Counted from the stretch's first letter, positions 1 through 7,900 are shown. The stretch is DNA of 9,310 nucleotides from Halothiobacillus neapolitanus (GCA_020721485.1 DYMR01000071.1:1-9310), one strand, 5' to 3'. A program made the numbers and translations. Notes: generated from the sequence alone by a model not told the origin.

Positions 1-68
1 GTGTGCCGTGATGATGGCTTGTGACTGAAGAATAACGCGTTCTCCACATCCCTCCGTTGGTGGGTTTT

Positions 69-99
69 ACCATCCGTATGCTGTACGGATGGTTTTTTT
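69..99 (+). terminator. Rho-independent terminator of a gene upstream of the window
   Basis: A perfect 10-bp stem (ACCATCCGTA at 69-78 pairing with TACGGATGGT at 84-93) encloses a 5-base loop TGCTG. The stem ends in a run of seven T residues (93-99), the classic intrinsic terminator layout. The T-tract lies only on the plus-strand side, so it ends a plus-strand transcript that comes from left of the window. Bases 1-68 hold no reading frame I can recognise; short frames there stop by about base 28, so they are either the tail of that gene or its 3' untranslated region. The terminator also insulates the outer-membrane gene at 246 from read-through. Confidence 0.88.
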
Positions 100-142
100 C
101 GTGTGTCAATTCACTCGCCGACTGAGTGATATGGCGCGAAAT

Positions 143-161
143 CAAATAACCATACTATTTG
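143..161. repeat. AT-rich inverted repeat, possible regulator-binding site
   Basis: CAAATA (143-148) and TATTTG (156-161) are perfect inverted arms around a 7-base spacer, in a locally AT-rich patch that contrasts with the GC-rich genes. The centre lies about 52 bases upstream of the -12 element of the sigma-54-like promoter at 191-205, which is a plausible distance for an activator. The arms are only 6 bp, so a chance match is quite possible. It does not match an IHF consensus when read by eye. Confidence 0.25.
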
Positions 162-190
162 TTTTTGTTGTAAAGCAATGGCTTGCCGAT

Positions 191-205
191 TGGCATGGTT
201 GCTGC
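191..205 (+). promoter_or_regulatory. Putative sigma-54 (RpoN) -24/-12 promoter
   Basis: The sequence TGGCATGGTTGCTGC matches the RpoN consensus TGGCACG-N4-TTGCA. The invariant GG (192-193) and GC (204-205) are separated by exactly 10 bases. The differences are T for C in the -24 element and C for T in the -12 element. The predicted transcription start would be near 216-218, leaving a short leader before the ribosome binding site GAGGG (234-238) and the ATG at 246. I saw no better sigma-70 promoter in this gap. It is a single pattern match without experimental support. Confidence 0.5.
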
Positions 206-245
206 CTTTGTCGATGGGTTGTTTATCTGTCACGAGGGTTGAAAC

Positions 246-1310
246 ATGGTGCGTGGATCGGTTCGTCAATGGCCGTTGGTTTGGGTGTCCGGCGGTGTGG
301 TGTTGGGTGGGGTGTTGCTGGCCGCCGTGCCGATGACGGCTTCGGCCTGTGCCACCTGTGGTTGTACGCTGGTGACGGATGCCGTGATGGGCGAAGGCCA
401 TGCGGCGGGGTGGTCGATTGGGCTGCAATACGATCTGATTAATCAGAACCAGTTGCGGCACAACGCGGCGGCGGCGGATGCGACAACGGTGGCGGGGATC
501 GCCGGCCAGGAGGTGGAGCATCAAACACAGAACCAATACACCACGCTGAGTATTGGCTATGCGCCAAATGAGGATTGGCGGTTTCGGGTGTTGTTGCCTT
601 GGATTCGTCGGGATCACTCAACCTACAGCGCCGATCCCGCGTTGCCGTTAACGCCGGATCAGCTCAGCACTGCAAAGTATTTTTTACCCGGTGATGCCAA
701 GGTACTGGCGCAATATCAAGGGTTATTGCTGACGCACCGATTGGGTGTGCAGTTGGGTTTTAAGCTGCCCACCGGACGATTTGGTGGGCCGGATGCCAGC
801 GGAACGGGCGTTGTGGGGCGCAATCCGGTGTCCTTCGGCGCCAGCGGGAATGCGGGCGGGCAGTTGCTGGACACCAGTCTGCAACCCGGCACAGGCAGCA
901 CGGATGCGTTGTTGGGCTTGAATTACGCGGCGCCGCTGAATGAATCGTTTGATGTATTCGGCAGTGCGCAATTTCAGTCGGCCTTGTGGCATCGGCTCAA
1001 TCAGCCGGGGGAAAACTATCGCCCCGGTAATCAATTGACGGTCAGTATCGGCGCGCGCTACGAGGCCAATTTGCGTTGGGTGCCACAAATTCAGTTGAAT
1101 TTGAGCCATCGAGCGGCGGATCAGGGCGCGCTGGCGGATGCGGAAGATACTCAAGGCACGGTGTTGTATGTCAGCCCCGGCATGAGTGTGGCCTTGACGA
1201 AGCATCTGCAAGCCTATGGTTTTGTGCAAGTTCCTGTGGCCAGTCGGTTGAGCGGTTATCAGTTGGCGCCGCGTTGGACGGCGACGCTGGGTGCGGGATA
1301 TGCGTTTTGA
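246..1310 (+). CDS. Putative outer-membrane beta-barrel protein with N-terminal CxxCxC motif
   Basis: This 354-residue protein has a signal peptide: a basic start (R3, R7), a hydrophobic core at about residues 10-30, and a cleavage site ending ASA at 32-34. The mature chain would begin with Cys35 and carry C35-A-T-C38-G-C40, a cluster that could bind a metal or form a disulfide. The rest alternates polar and hydrophobic residues in many short strands (for example LGVQLGFKLPTG and LTVSIGARYE), and the chain ends in Phe (GAGYAF), as outer-membrane barrels do. Residue -3 is Ala rather than Leu, so a lipoprotein cleavage before Cys35 is possible but weak. The start is supported by GAGGG seven bases upstream. 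I recognise the general look of uncharacterised Cys-rich barrel proteins in sulfur- and methane-oxidising bacteria, but cannot assign a substrate. It is probably transcribed alone from the sigma-54-like promoter. Confidence 0.8.
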   Translation: MVRGSVRQWPLVWVSGGVVLGGVLLAAVPMTASACATCGCTLVTDAVMGEGHAAGWSIGLQYDLINQNQLRHNAAAADATTVAGIAGQEVEHQTQNQYTTLSIGYAPNEDWRFRVLLPWIRRDHSTYSADPALPLTPDQLSTAKYFLPGDAKVLAQYQGLLLTHRLGVQLGFKLPTGRFGGPDASGTGVVGRNPVSFGASGNAGGQLLDTSLQPGTGSTDALLGLNYAAPLNESFDVFGSAQFQSALWHRLNQPGENYRPGNQLTVSIGARYEANLRWVPQIQLNLSHRAADQGALADAEDTQGTVLYVSPGMSVALTKHLQAYGFVQVPVASRLSGYQLAPRWTATLGAGYAF

Positions 1311-1329
1311 TGGCGGTGGCGCTGGGCAA

Positions 1330-2373
1330 TCAGCGCAACGCGCCCCACAGATTGCGCCACTGCGGGAAGGGGCGCGCGCCTTGGCCGAGATCCAGCGTGA
1401 AACGGTTGCGCCATGCCGGGGGCAGGTCGGTTAGGAGTTGTTCCACGCGGCGGTGTGCGTGTTGCCAGCCGGTGAAATCGCCTTCTAGGGCGGCGTAGCC
1501 GGGTTCCGTCCACACGAGATGCACGCGGGGGGCGGGGGTGGCGTGGGCGGCGTGCAGCAGGGTTTCGGCGGTGAGCGGCGGCATGAGGCGGGCGGTTCCT
1601 GGCCATGCGCCGGCCAAGCTGGGTAGATCGGTCAAGAGGCTGCCGGAGGTTTGATCGGCGGCGGGGGCAGTTGGGCGGGCGGCGGGCGATGAACACGGCA
1701 GGGCGGCGCGTGCCCAGAGCCAAAGGCTATTGAGTTCTGGCGCTCCGCGCGCGGCACGGGCGGCGTTGATCGGGTGGGCGTAGAGCCACATTTGCAATTC
1801 GGTGAGCCAGCGGCGCAGGCTTCGGCGGGCGTCGCCTTCGATGAAGGGGTGGGCGCTGCGGTTTAAGGCATCACCCAGCGGCGGTAGGTCGGCTTCCCCC
1901 AGAATACTGTGGGCCGGGATGACGAGGTACCACTGGCCGGTGGCGGTGGCCAACAGGTGCAGCCCGTCGGCGGCCAGCCAGCGGTTCAAGTCGGTGCTGA
2001 GCTGGTCGAATTCTTCCGGGGTGAGTTTTAGGAAGCGTTCGCCCAATACGACGGCGGTGTCGATGCCGGTTTGCAGGTGGACGGGGCTGAGCAGCGCGAT
2101 GCTGCCCCCTTCGGATGCCAGCGGCAGGGTGAGGCGCGCGGTCAGACTCGGATCGCGCTGGCATTCCGCTCGCCATGCGCTGGCGGCAGAAGGCGGGTTG
2201 CCGGGCAGTAGGATGCGGTGAGCGAGCTGGGCGGGGTCATTCCATGCCGGAACGGGCGGCTGTTGTTTGAGCCAGCGCGAGAGCAGGGGGGTGTCGGGCG
2301 GCAGCGGCCATTCCTGAGCCTCTGCGGCGGGCGGCAGCAGGCCGGGGATGAGGCAGTGGATCAGCGGGGTCAT
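1330..2373 (-). CDS. RpfE-like COG4255 protein (putative cofactor-independent phosphoglycerate mutase-like)
   Basis: This 347-residue protein resembles the family of Xanthomonas RpfE, which databases often label a regulatory protein or a 2,3-bisphosphoglycerate-independent phosphoglycerate mutase. The activity is unproven as far as I know. Family marks are SPVHL at 96-100 (ADPVHL in relatives), LTPEEFDQL with LNRWLAADGL at 117-138, and LQMWLYAHPINAARAARG at 193-210 followed by LNSLWLWA. There is no signal peptide or membrane segment, so it is likely cytoplasmic. The start at 2373 is chosen because its ATG overlaps the stop of the phosphatase gene as ATGA and because family similarity begins here. 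No good ribosome binding site precedes it, so translation probably depends on coupling. The frame stays open upstream to 2862, but that stretch is Arg/Pro-rich and lies opposite phosphatase codons. It is the last gene of the ampD operon and converges on the outer-membrane gene with a 19-base gap. Confidence 0.85.
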   Translation of the reverse strand: MTPLIHCLIPGLLPPAAEAQEWPLPPDTPLLSRWLKQQPPVPAWNDPAQLAHRILLPGNPPSAASAWRAECQRDPSLTARLTLPLASEGGSIALLSPVHLQTGIDTAVVLGERFLKLTPEEFDQLSTDLNRWLAADGLHLLATATGQWYLVIPAHSILGEADLPPLGDALNRSAHPFIEGDARRSLRRWLTELQMWLYAHPINAARAARGAPELNSLWLWARAALPCSSPAARPTAPAADQTSGSLLTDLPSLAGAWPGTARLMPPLTAETLLHAAHATPAPRVHLVWTEPGYAALEGDFTGWQHAHRRVEQLLTDLPPAWRNRFTLDLGQGARPFPQWRNLWGALR

Positions 2374-3032
2374 GTGGGGAACGGGGGCTCGATCAGTTCG
2401 GCGGGCAGGTGGTTGTTCAGCCCGATGAATTGCAGCCTGCCGGGTTGGTAGTGCAGGCTGAGCAGGGCGGCGAGTTCGGTTTGAAATTGGGTGATGCTGC
2501 GCAGCGGTGCGCCGCAGGCGAAGACGGCGGCGGCGCGCATCACCACGGCGTGCGCGACGATGAGCAGGTGCCCGCCTGCTGGCGCGCGGTTGCCGTGGTG
2601 TTCGAGCGCGGCGCTGACCCGCGCATAAAAAGCGTCCATCGGTTCGGCGCCCGGCGGGCGTCCTTCGAGGGGGTTTTCTTTGAACGCGCGGTACTGTTCG
2701 GGAAAACGCTGCGGGATTTCGTGGTGGGCGAAGCCTTCCCATGCGCCAAAGCCAATTTCGCGCAGATTCGGTTCGATGTGCAGCGGCAGACCGCGTTCGG
2801 CGGCGAGGGTTTCGGCAAATGCGCGGCAGCGCGTCATCGGCGAGCTGATGATCTGCGTCCACGAATCCGTTCCGCGTGCGGCGCAGTCGTCGATGCGGGC
2901 GCGCAGTTGCGCCCAGCCCAGCGGGCTTAAGGGGTCATCCACCTGATCGCCCCGATAGCGTTTGCCGCCCTCGGGCGCGCCGTGGCGAACCATGTCGATG
3001 CGGCAACCGGCCAAAGGCTGCGCCGGATTCAT
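2370..3032 (-). CDS. Histidine phosphatase family protein (phosphoglycerate mutase/CobC-like)
   Basis: This 220-residue cytoplasmic protein belongs to the histidine phosphatase superfamily, which removes phosphate through a phospho-histidine intermediate. The visible catalytic set is R16-H17-G18 near the N-terminus, R68 in SSPMTRCRAF, the acidic E92 in LREIGFGAWEG, and the second His161 in LLIVAHAVVMR. The LREIGFGAWEG block is typical of the alpha-ribazole phosphatase (CobC) and PhoE-like branch, but no cobalamin gene is present here, so the substrate is open. The start ATG at 3032 overlaps the ampE stop as ATGA and puts RHG 15 residues in, as is usual. Longer starts in the frame would overlap ampE heavily. 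Its own stop overlaps the next start in the same way, so three proteins are probably made in linked amounts. Confidence 0.9.
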   Translation of the reverse strand: MNPAQPLAGCRIDMVRHGAPEGGKRYRGDQVDDPLSPLGWAQLRARIDDCAARGTDSWTQIISSPMTRCRAFAETLAAERGLPLHIEPNLREIGFGAWEGFAHHEIPQRFPEQYRAFKENPLEGRPPGAEPMDAFYARVSAALEHHGNRAPAGGHLLIVAHAVVMRAAAVFACGAPLRSITQFQTELAALLSLHYQPGRLQFIGLNNHLPAELIEPPFPT

Positions 3033-3898
3033 CGCAGCCACCCGCTCAAGGTGAACAGCGCGATGAGCCCAAGGCCGAGAATCACCACGCGCAGCACGAT
3101 GGCGCTGGCGGCTTTGACCCAGCGGGCTTGGTCGATCAGGCAGGAAGGCGTGTCGCCGCAATCATCGGAACGGGTCAATTCCAGCGCGGCATGTCCGACG
3201 CGGCCGATCAGGGCGGTGTTGGCCTCGGCCAGCGGCAGTTCCGGCGCGGCGGGATCAAGCCAGGCATCCAGCCCGCGATTGAAGCCGCCGGCGAGCAGCA
3301 GCAGGGCGGCGTACAGGCGGGCGGGCAGCCAGTCGAGCAGCGCCTTGAGGCGAATGCAGAGTCGGTGCGGTGCGGCGTTATCGTCCGATTGCACGCGCCA
3401 TTCGATGAGCCGATACAGCAAGGCCGCGACGATGCCGCCCACGGCAAACCAAAACAGCACGGCGAACCATTCGGCAAACCCCAGCACGATGATGCGTTCG
3501 GCCACGCGCTGGGCATCGGTGCGGATGGGCGCCAGCCCCAGTTCTGCCGAACAGGCATCGGCCGCCGCAGGATCGGCGCGGTGGCAGGCGTCGGCCAGCG
3601 CGTTGCTGTGCCGTTCGGCTTGACTGGGTGCCACGAGCATCAGCAGTAGGCCGAGGCCAATCAGGCTGGCCAAAAAACTCCCGAAGCCGTGCTCGGGCAG
3701 CGCCCACAACAGCAGCCACAGCAGGGCGGGCAGGCCGAGAACAATCATCACCGGCACGACGGCGCGGGGCAAAAACCGCCCCAGTCGATCGTTCAGCCAA
3801 TTCAGCCCGCGCCGGCAGCGTTGATCGGCACGCCACTGCGCCAACGGGGTGAAAAAGCGCTCCAAAACGAACGCGAGCAGGGCAATGAGCAGGGTCAT
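3029..3898 (-). CDS. ampE: AmpE-family inner-membrane protein
   Basis: This 289-residue membrane protein matches AmpE (284 residues in E. coli), the membrane partner encoded next to ampD and linked genetically to beta-lactamase induction; its biochemical role is not settled. It opens with MTLLIALLAFVLERFF, very close to the E. coli start. Hydrophobic segments lie at about 1-16, 47-67, 73-90, 136-165 and 262-285. The conserved AEWFAVLFWFAVGG block is at 142-155, and LDWLPARL is at 188-195. The start at 3898 is supported by GGAG (3906-3909) six bases upstream, and it lies 20 bases after the ampD stop. An upstream in-frame ATG at 3967 would overlap ampD and is unlikely. Unusual Cys pairs (105/116 and 247/253) lie in loops. 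AmpE is distantly related in sequence to CobD/CbiB-type proteins, so a role outside beta-lactam response is possible. No ampR or beta-lactamase gene lies in the window. Confidence 0.88.
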   Translation of the reverse strand: MTLLIALLAFVLERFFTPLAQWRADQRCRRGLNWLNDRLGRFLPRAVVPVMIVLGLPALLWLLLWALPEHGFGSFLASLIGLGLLLMLVAPSQAERHSNALADACHRADPAAADACSAELGLAPIRTDAQRVAERIIVLGFAEWFAVLFWFAVGGIVAALLYRLIEWRVQSDDNAAPHRLCIRLKALLDWLPARLYAALLLLAGGFNRGLDAWLDPAAPELPLAEANTALIGRVGHAALELTRSDDCGDTPSCLIDQARWVKAASAIVLRVVILGLGLIALFTLSGWLR

Positions 3899-3918
3899 GG
3901 GCAGGCTCCGAAGGGCGA

Positions 3919-4479
3919 TTAGGCGATGGCTAAACCATCCGGCAGGCGGCTGGCAAGATGCCCCCAATTGAAGGCGGGGCCGGGGTCGGTTTTTCGCCCT
4001 GGGGCGATGTGTTCGTGCCCGCGCACGGCGCTGAGTGTGGGGTAGCGGGTTTTCAGAGCCTCCAGCACTTGATGCAGAACCTCGTATTGTACGGCGGTGT
4101 AGGCCAGCGTATCGGTGCCTTCAAGCTCAATGCCGATGGAAAAATCGTTGCAGCGGCTGCGGTCGGCGAAACGGGATTCCCCCGCATGCCACGCGCGGCG
4201 GGTGAAGGGCACGAATTGCAGCAGCCCGCCATCGCGGCGAATCACCAGATGCGCGCTGACTTTCAAATGGGCGATTTCGGCGTAATACGGATGCGCGCGG
4301 GCATCGAGCTTGCCGGTGAATAATGCCTCGATGCCGTTGCCGCCGAATTCACCGGGCGGCAGGGATATGCCGTGAATCACCACCAAGCTGATGTCCCGAT
4401 CATCCGGGCGGTCATCGCAGAAGGGCGAGGGCACATAGCGCACACCGCTCAACAGTTCGGTTTTCGGATCGACAATCAT
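3919..4479 (-). CDS. ampD: AmpD, 1,6-anhydro-N-acetylmuramyl-L-alanine amidase
   Basis: This 186-residue cytoplasmic zinc amidase cuts the bond between anhydro-N-acetylmuramic acid and the stem peptide during cell-wall recycling. By this it lowers the muropeptides that activate AmpR-type regulators. Similarity to E. coli AmpD (183 residues) runs end to end: VPSPFCDDRPDD, SLPPGEFGG, NDFSIGIELEGTD and GRKTDPGPAF. The zinc ligands are His36, His155 and Asp165, with the catalytic Glu118 and Lys163, so all key residues are present. There is no signal peptide, as expected for AmpD rather than the periplasmic AmpDh or AmiD enzymes. The start at 4479 has GAGG (4487-4490) seven bases upstream. It is the first gene of a four-gene minus-strand operon and diverges from the CMD-family gene across 83 bases. 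Confidence 0.96.
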   Translation of the reverse strand: MIVDPKTELLSGVRYVPSPFCDDRPDDRDISLVVIHGISLPPGEFGGNGIEALFTGKLDARAHPYYAEIAHLKVSAHLVIRRDGGLLQFVPFTRRAWHAGESRFADRSRCNDFSIGIELEGTDTLAYTAVQYEVLHQVLEALKTRYPTLSAVRGHEHIAPGRKTDPGPAFNWGHLASRLPDGLAIA

Positions 4480-4503
4480 GCGGCAGCCTCGTTTCGTCCC
4501 TGC

Positions 4504-4509
4504 ATTCTA
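4504..4509 (-). promoter_or_regulatory. Possible -10 element for the ampD operon
   Basis: On the minus strand this reads TAGAAT, one mismatch from TATAAT, 24 bases before the ampD ATG. That would leave a short leader containing the ribosome binding site. No good -35 hexamer lies 16-18 bases upstream, so the call rests on the -10 match and on the fact that some promoter must lie in this 83-base divergent gap. Confidence 0.3.
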
Positions 4510-4523
4510 CCGAGCATAGCCCG

Positions 4524-4529
4524 TACAAT
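4524..4529 (+). promoter_or_regulatory. Possible -10 element for the CMD-recB-recD operon
   Basis: TACAAT lies 33 bases before the ATG at 4563, one mismatch from the sigma-70 -10 consensus. The hexamer 17 bases upstream (TGCATT) is a poor -35. It lies within 25 bases of the candidate ampD -10 on the other strand, so polymerases bound at the two sites could not sit there at once. Confidence 0.3.
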
Positions 4530-4562
4530 CCTGCCATCCGGAAAATTCCTCAGGAGTACCGC

Positions 4563-4952
4563 ATGAGCGACGAGACCCGCCGCGCCCAAGGGTTGGCGAT
4601 TTTAGCGGCCATTCATCCCGAATCGGCGGCGGCTCAGGTGTCGGCCTTGGCGGAGATTGCGCCGGAGCTGAGTGATTGGGTCACGGAATTTGCCTACGGC
4701 ACCGTGGTGGCGCGGCCAGGGCTGGGCTTGAAAGAGCGGGAGTTGATTACCGTGGTGTCGTTGGCGACCCAAGGCAATGCGCCGGCGCAGTTGCGGGCGC
4801 ATTTGCGCGGGGCGCGGCGGGCGGGGTGTTCGCAAACGGAATTGGTTGAAGCCCTGATGCAGTTGGCGGTGTATGCCGGTTTTCCTGCGGCGATTAACGC
4901 CTTGCTGATTGCGCGCGAGGTGTTTGCGGCTGAGGCGGAGGCCGACGCATGA
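4563..4952 (+). CDS. Carboxymuconolactone decarboxylase (CMD) family protein
   Basis: This 129-residue all-helical protein has the length and layout of the PcaC/CMD fold. The block LKERELITVVSLA is at 56-68, QLRAHLRGARRAG with conserved His80 at 76-88, and EALMQLAVYAGFPAAINAL at 96-114. The peroxidase-type CxxC of AhpD is missing; only a single Cys89 is present. So AhpD-like disulfide chemistry is unlikely and the exact reaction is unknown. No other protocatechuate-pathway gene is nearby, so true 4-carboxymuconolactone decarboxylase activity is not supported by context. AGGAG (4552-4556) lies six bases before the ATG. Its stop overlaps the recB start as ATGA, making it the lead gene of the recB-recD operon. 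This is an odd partner for a recombination nuclease, and the link may be only transcriptional. Confidence 0.9.
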   Translation: MSDETRRAQGLAILAAIHPESAAAQVSALAEIAPELSDWVTEFAYGTVVARPGLGLKERELITVVSLATQGNAPAQLRAHLRGARRAGCSQTELVEALMQLAVYAGFPAAINALLIAREVFAAEAEADA

Positions 4953-7900
4953 GCCCCACCCATTCCTCGCTCGATCCGCTTCAGTTTCCCTTTGACGGCT
5001 GCCAACTCATTGAAGCCAGCGCGGGCACGGGCAAAACCTTCACCATCGCCGTGCTCTATCTGCGGGCGGTGTTGGGGCACGGCATGCCGGCGCGCATGCC
5101 GCGAGAAATTCTTGTCACCACCTTCACCGAGCTGGCCGCCGATGAGCTGAAAACCCGCATTCACGCGCGGTTGATGCAGGCCGCGCGGCTGTTTTCGGGC
5201 GACGAGGCGCCGGCAGATTCGTTAATGACGCGGCTGCTGGCTGATTTTCCTGCCGAACAGCATCCGGCCTTAGCGGATCGGTTGCTGGCCGCCGCCGATC
5301 AAATGGACGATGCCGCGATTCACACCATCCACGGCTGGTGTCAGCGCATGCTGCAAGAACATGCGTTTTTGAGCGGCCAGCCGTTTTCGCTCACGCTCAG
5401 CCCGGATTTGCGTGTGTGGTTTGATTGGGCGGCGCAGGATTATTGGCGCAGCCACATCTATCGGCTGCCCGACGACGCCTTGGCGCCCATCACGGAGATG
5501 CTCGGCAATCCCGAGGTCATGTTGCAGGGGCTGTTGCGTCTGGTGGAACACGAGGCGGAGCCGATTCATGCCGGCGAGGCCGCGCCGGAATTCGACGAGA
5601 CCGTGTCGCACTGGATGGCGAGCCGCGCGGCGGTTCGCGTGGCGGAAGCGGAGGCCAAGGCGCGGTGGCTGAGTGATCGCGCGGCGGTAATCGACGCGTT
5701 TACGGCCATCGCCGGGTCGTTGAACGGGCAGGTGCACAAGGCGCCCAGGGCGGAAATTGCTGCCGGAAATTGGCAGGCGATGGATGCGTGGTTGGCGGGT
5801 GCGCCGCTGGCGCCGGCTTGGCTCAAGCTGTTCTGCCAACTGAAGGTGAATAAAGGCGCCGTGCCGCCCGATACCGCGTTCCAGCGGGCCGTGCTCGCCT
5901 GGCAGGCGCGTTTGGCCGATTGCCGGGCACTGACGCAAAGCACCGTCATCGCGCTGTACCGCCACGCCGCGCAGTGGTTGCGGGCGCGCATCGCCACCCT
6001 CAAAGCCTCGGCGCGGGTAGCGGGGTTCAATGATTTGCTGATTGCCTTGGCGCAGGCGCTGCACGGCGCGCAGGGGCGCGTGTTGGCGCAAACCATTGCC
6101 GCGCGCTATCCGCTGGCGATGATCGACGAATTTCAGGATACCGATGGCTTGCAGCTCTCGCTGTTCGATCGGGTCTTCGGCATCACCCAGCCGCCCCCGT
6201 CGCCCGTCGCGGTTTTGGTGCTGATTGGCGACCCGAAGCAGTTGATTTATCGCTTTCGCAATGCGGATATCGACAGTTACCTCACGGCGCGGCGCGCGGT
6301 GCGCGGCATTCACACCCTCAAAGACAATTTCCGCAGCACACCGCTGTTGGTCGATGCGGTGAATGCCGTGTTTCAATTCGCCGCGCCGGTGGATGCCGGG
6401 GTGTTCGGGGGCGGTGCGGAAATTCCCTTCGTGCCAGCCTCGGCGAAAGGCACGCCGCCGCGCTGGACGGTGCACACCGCAGACAACGGCTGGACGCAGC
6501 CGAACCCGCTGCGGTTGCTGACGCTGCCGTATCCCGATGCCGGGTCGGTGCCCAACAAAGGGCGGTGGCAACACGCGATGGCCGAGGCGGTGGCGGCGCA
6601 AATCGCCCAGTTGCTCAACGCGACGCGCACCGGGCAGGTGGGTTGGGCGGAGGATGCCGATCCGGCGCAGGGGCTGCGCCCGAGCCAACCACAAGGGCTA
6701 CGCCCGATTCAACCACAAGACATTGCGATTTTGGTATCGGATCGCTTCGAGGCGCAGATCATCCGCCGCGCCTTGCAAAAAGTGGGGGTGGCCAGCGTTT
6801 ATCAATCGGATCGACGCAATTTGTTCCACACGACGCAGGCGAAAGATTTTTGGCATTGGCTCAATGCCTTGGCGGAACCGACGCGGCCCGATTTGCTGAA
6901 AATCGCGCTGGCGACGGCCAGTTGCGCGCGCCAGGTGCAGGAGCTGGATGCGCTGCGTGACGAGGCGAAATTTTCCGAATTGGTCGAGCGCATGGTCGGC
7001 TATCGCGCCCTGTGGCAACGCTTTGGGATTTTGGCGGCGGTGTATCAATGGCTGCACGATTTCGAGATTCCCGCGCGGTTGCTGGCGGATCAGACGGGCG
7101 AGGATGGCGGCGCCCGACGGCTCACCAACCTGCTGCATCTGGCGGATTGGGCGCAGGCGGAGCAGCAAATTCGACCGGGAATCGAGGCGCTGCGGCATCG
7201 GTTTGCGCAGGCGCTGACCGACGGCGAAGCGGAGGGGGAGCTGCGGCTCGATCAGGATGAACACTTGGTTCAGATCATGAGCATCCACGCCAGCAAGGGG
7301 CTGCAATTCCCGTGGGTGTATCTGCCGTTTTTGTCGATGATGGGCGCGAAAGAATCCTCGAAAAGAGGATCGGCCAAGGTGGAGGCGCTGCGGCTGCCGC
7401 AACGCGGCTGGGTGTTCGATTTGGGTGAATCGCTGCGCGCCGACGATCGCACCGCGCAAATCGACGAGGCGGTGCGTAAAGCCTATGTGGCGCTGACGCG
7501 GGCGGAATCGGTGTGCGTGCTGGGCGCGGGGCTGCTGCGCATCGGGAAGGCAAAAATCCTGCAACCCTCGCGCACCGCGCTGGGGCGGTTGTGGGCGCTG
7601 AATGACGGCGATCCGGCGGAAGATCCCGCTGTGCTGGGGCGTTATCACGAGGTGCTGGCGGGGTTGGCGAATCAGCCCGGCATTGATTTGGAATGGCTCA
7701 CGCCGTCGGATGCGCTGCGGTTTCAGCCCGAACCGCCCGTGGCCTTGGCACCCGCCCGGACGGCGGTGGCGCGGGCGCGCACGCCCTGGCGGATGTCCAG
7801 CTATTCGCAGATTGTTGCCGATGCCGGAGCCGCCGCGCCGGAAAGTGGCCGCGAAGCGGAGTGGCAGGAGGCCGAGATGGCGTCGGTTTCCGCGTCCATG

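Noticed and set aside
1..68. Possible end of an upstream gene or a tRNA
   Set aside because: Only a few codons precede stops in each frame and no tRNA arms or CCA-type end can be folded, so no identity can be supported.
89..442. Plus-strand frame of 117 codons covering the terminator tail and the start of the outer-membrane gene
   Set aside because: It starts inside the terminator stem, has no ribosome binding site and is rich in Gly/Arg/Trp/Cys without a domain. The 246 frame has a signal peptide and barrel pattern.
1319..1336. Hairpin GCGCTG/CAGCGC between the convergent genes as a bidirectional terminator
   Set aside because: The stem is only 6 bp, overlaps the stop of the minus-strand gene, and has no T-tract on either side.
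2374..2862. N-terminal extension of the RpfE-like protein by 163 codons
   Set aside because: The stretch is Arg/Pro-rich shadow of the phosphatase gene. Family similarity starts at the ATG at 2373, which overlaps the upstream stop as ATGA.
4563..4952. AhpD-type alkylhydroperoxidase
   Set aside because: The redox CxxC pair is absent; only one cysteine is present near the conserved histidine, so only the broad CMD family is called.
5270..6694. A 474-codon open frame on the minus strand opposite the RecB helicase region
   Set aside because: Same reason: shadow composition with no family match, overlapping the Walker B and motif III codons of RecB.
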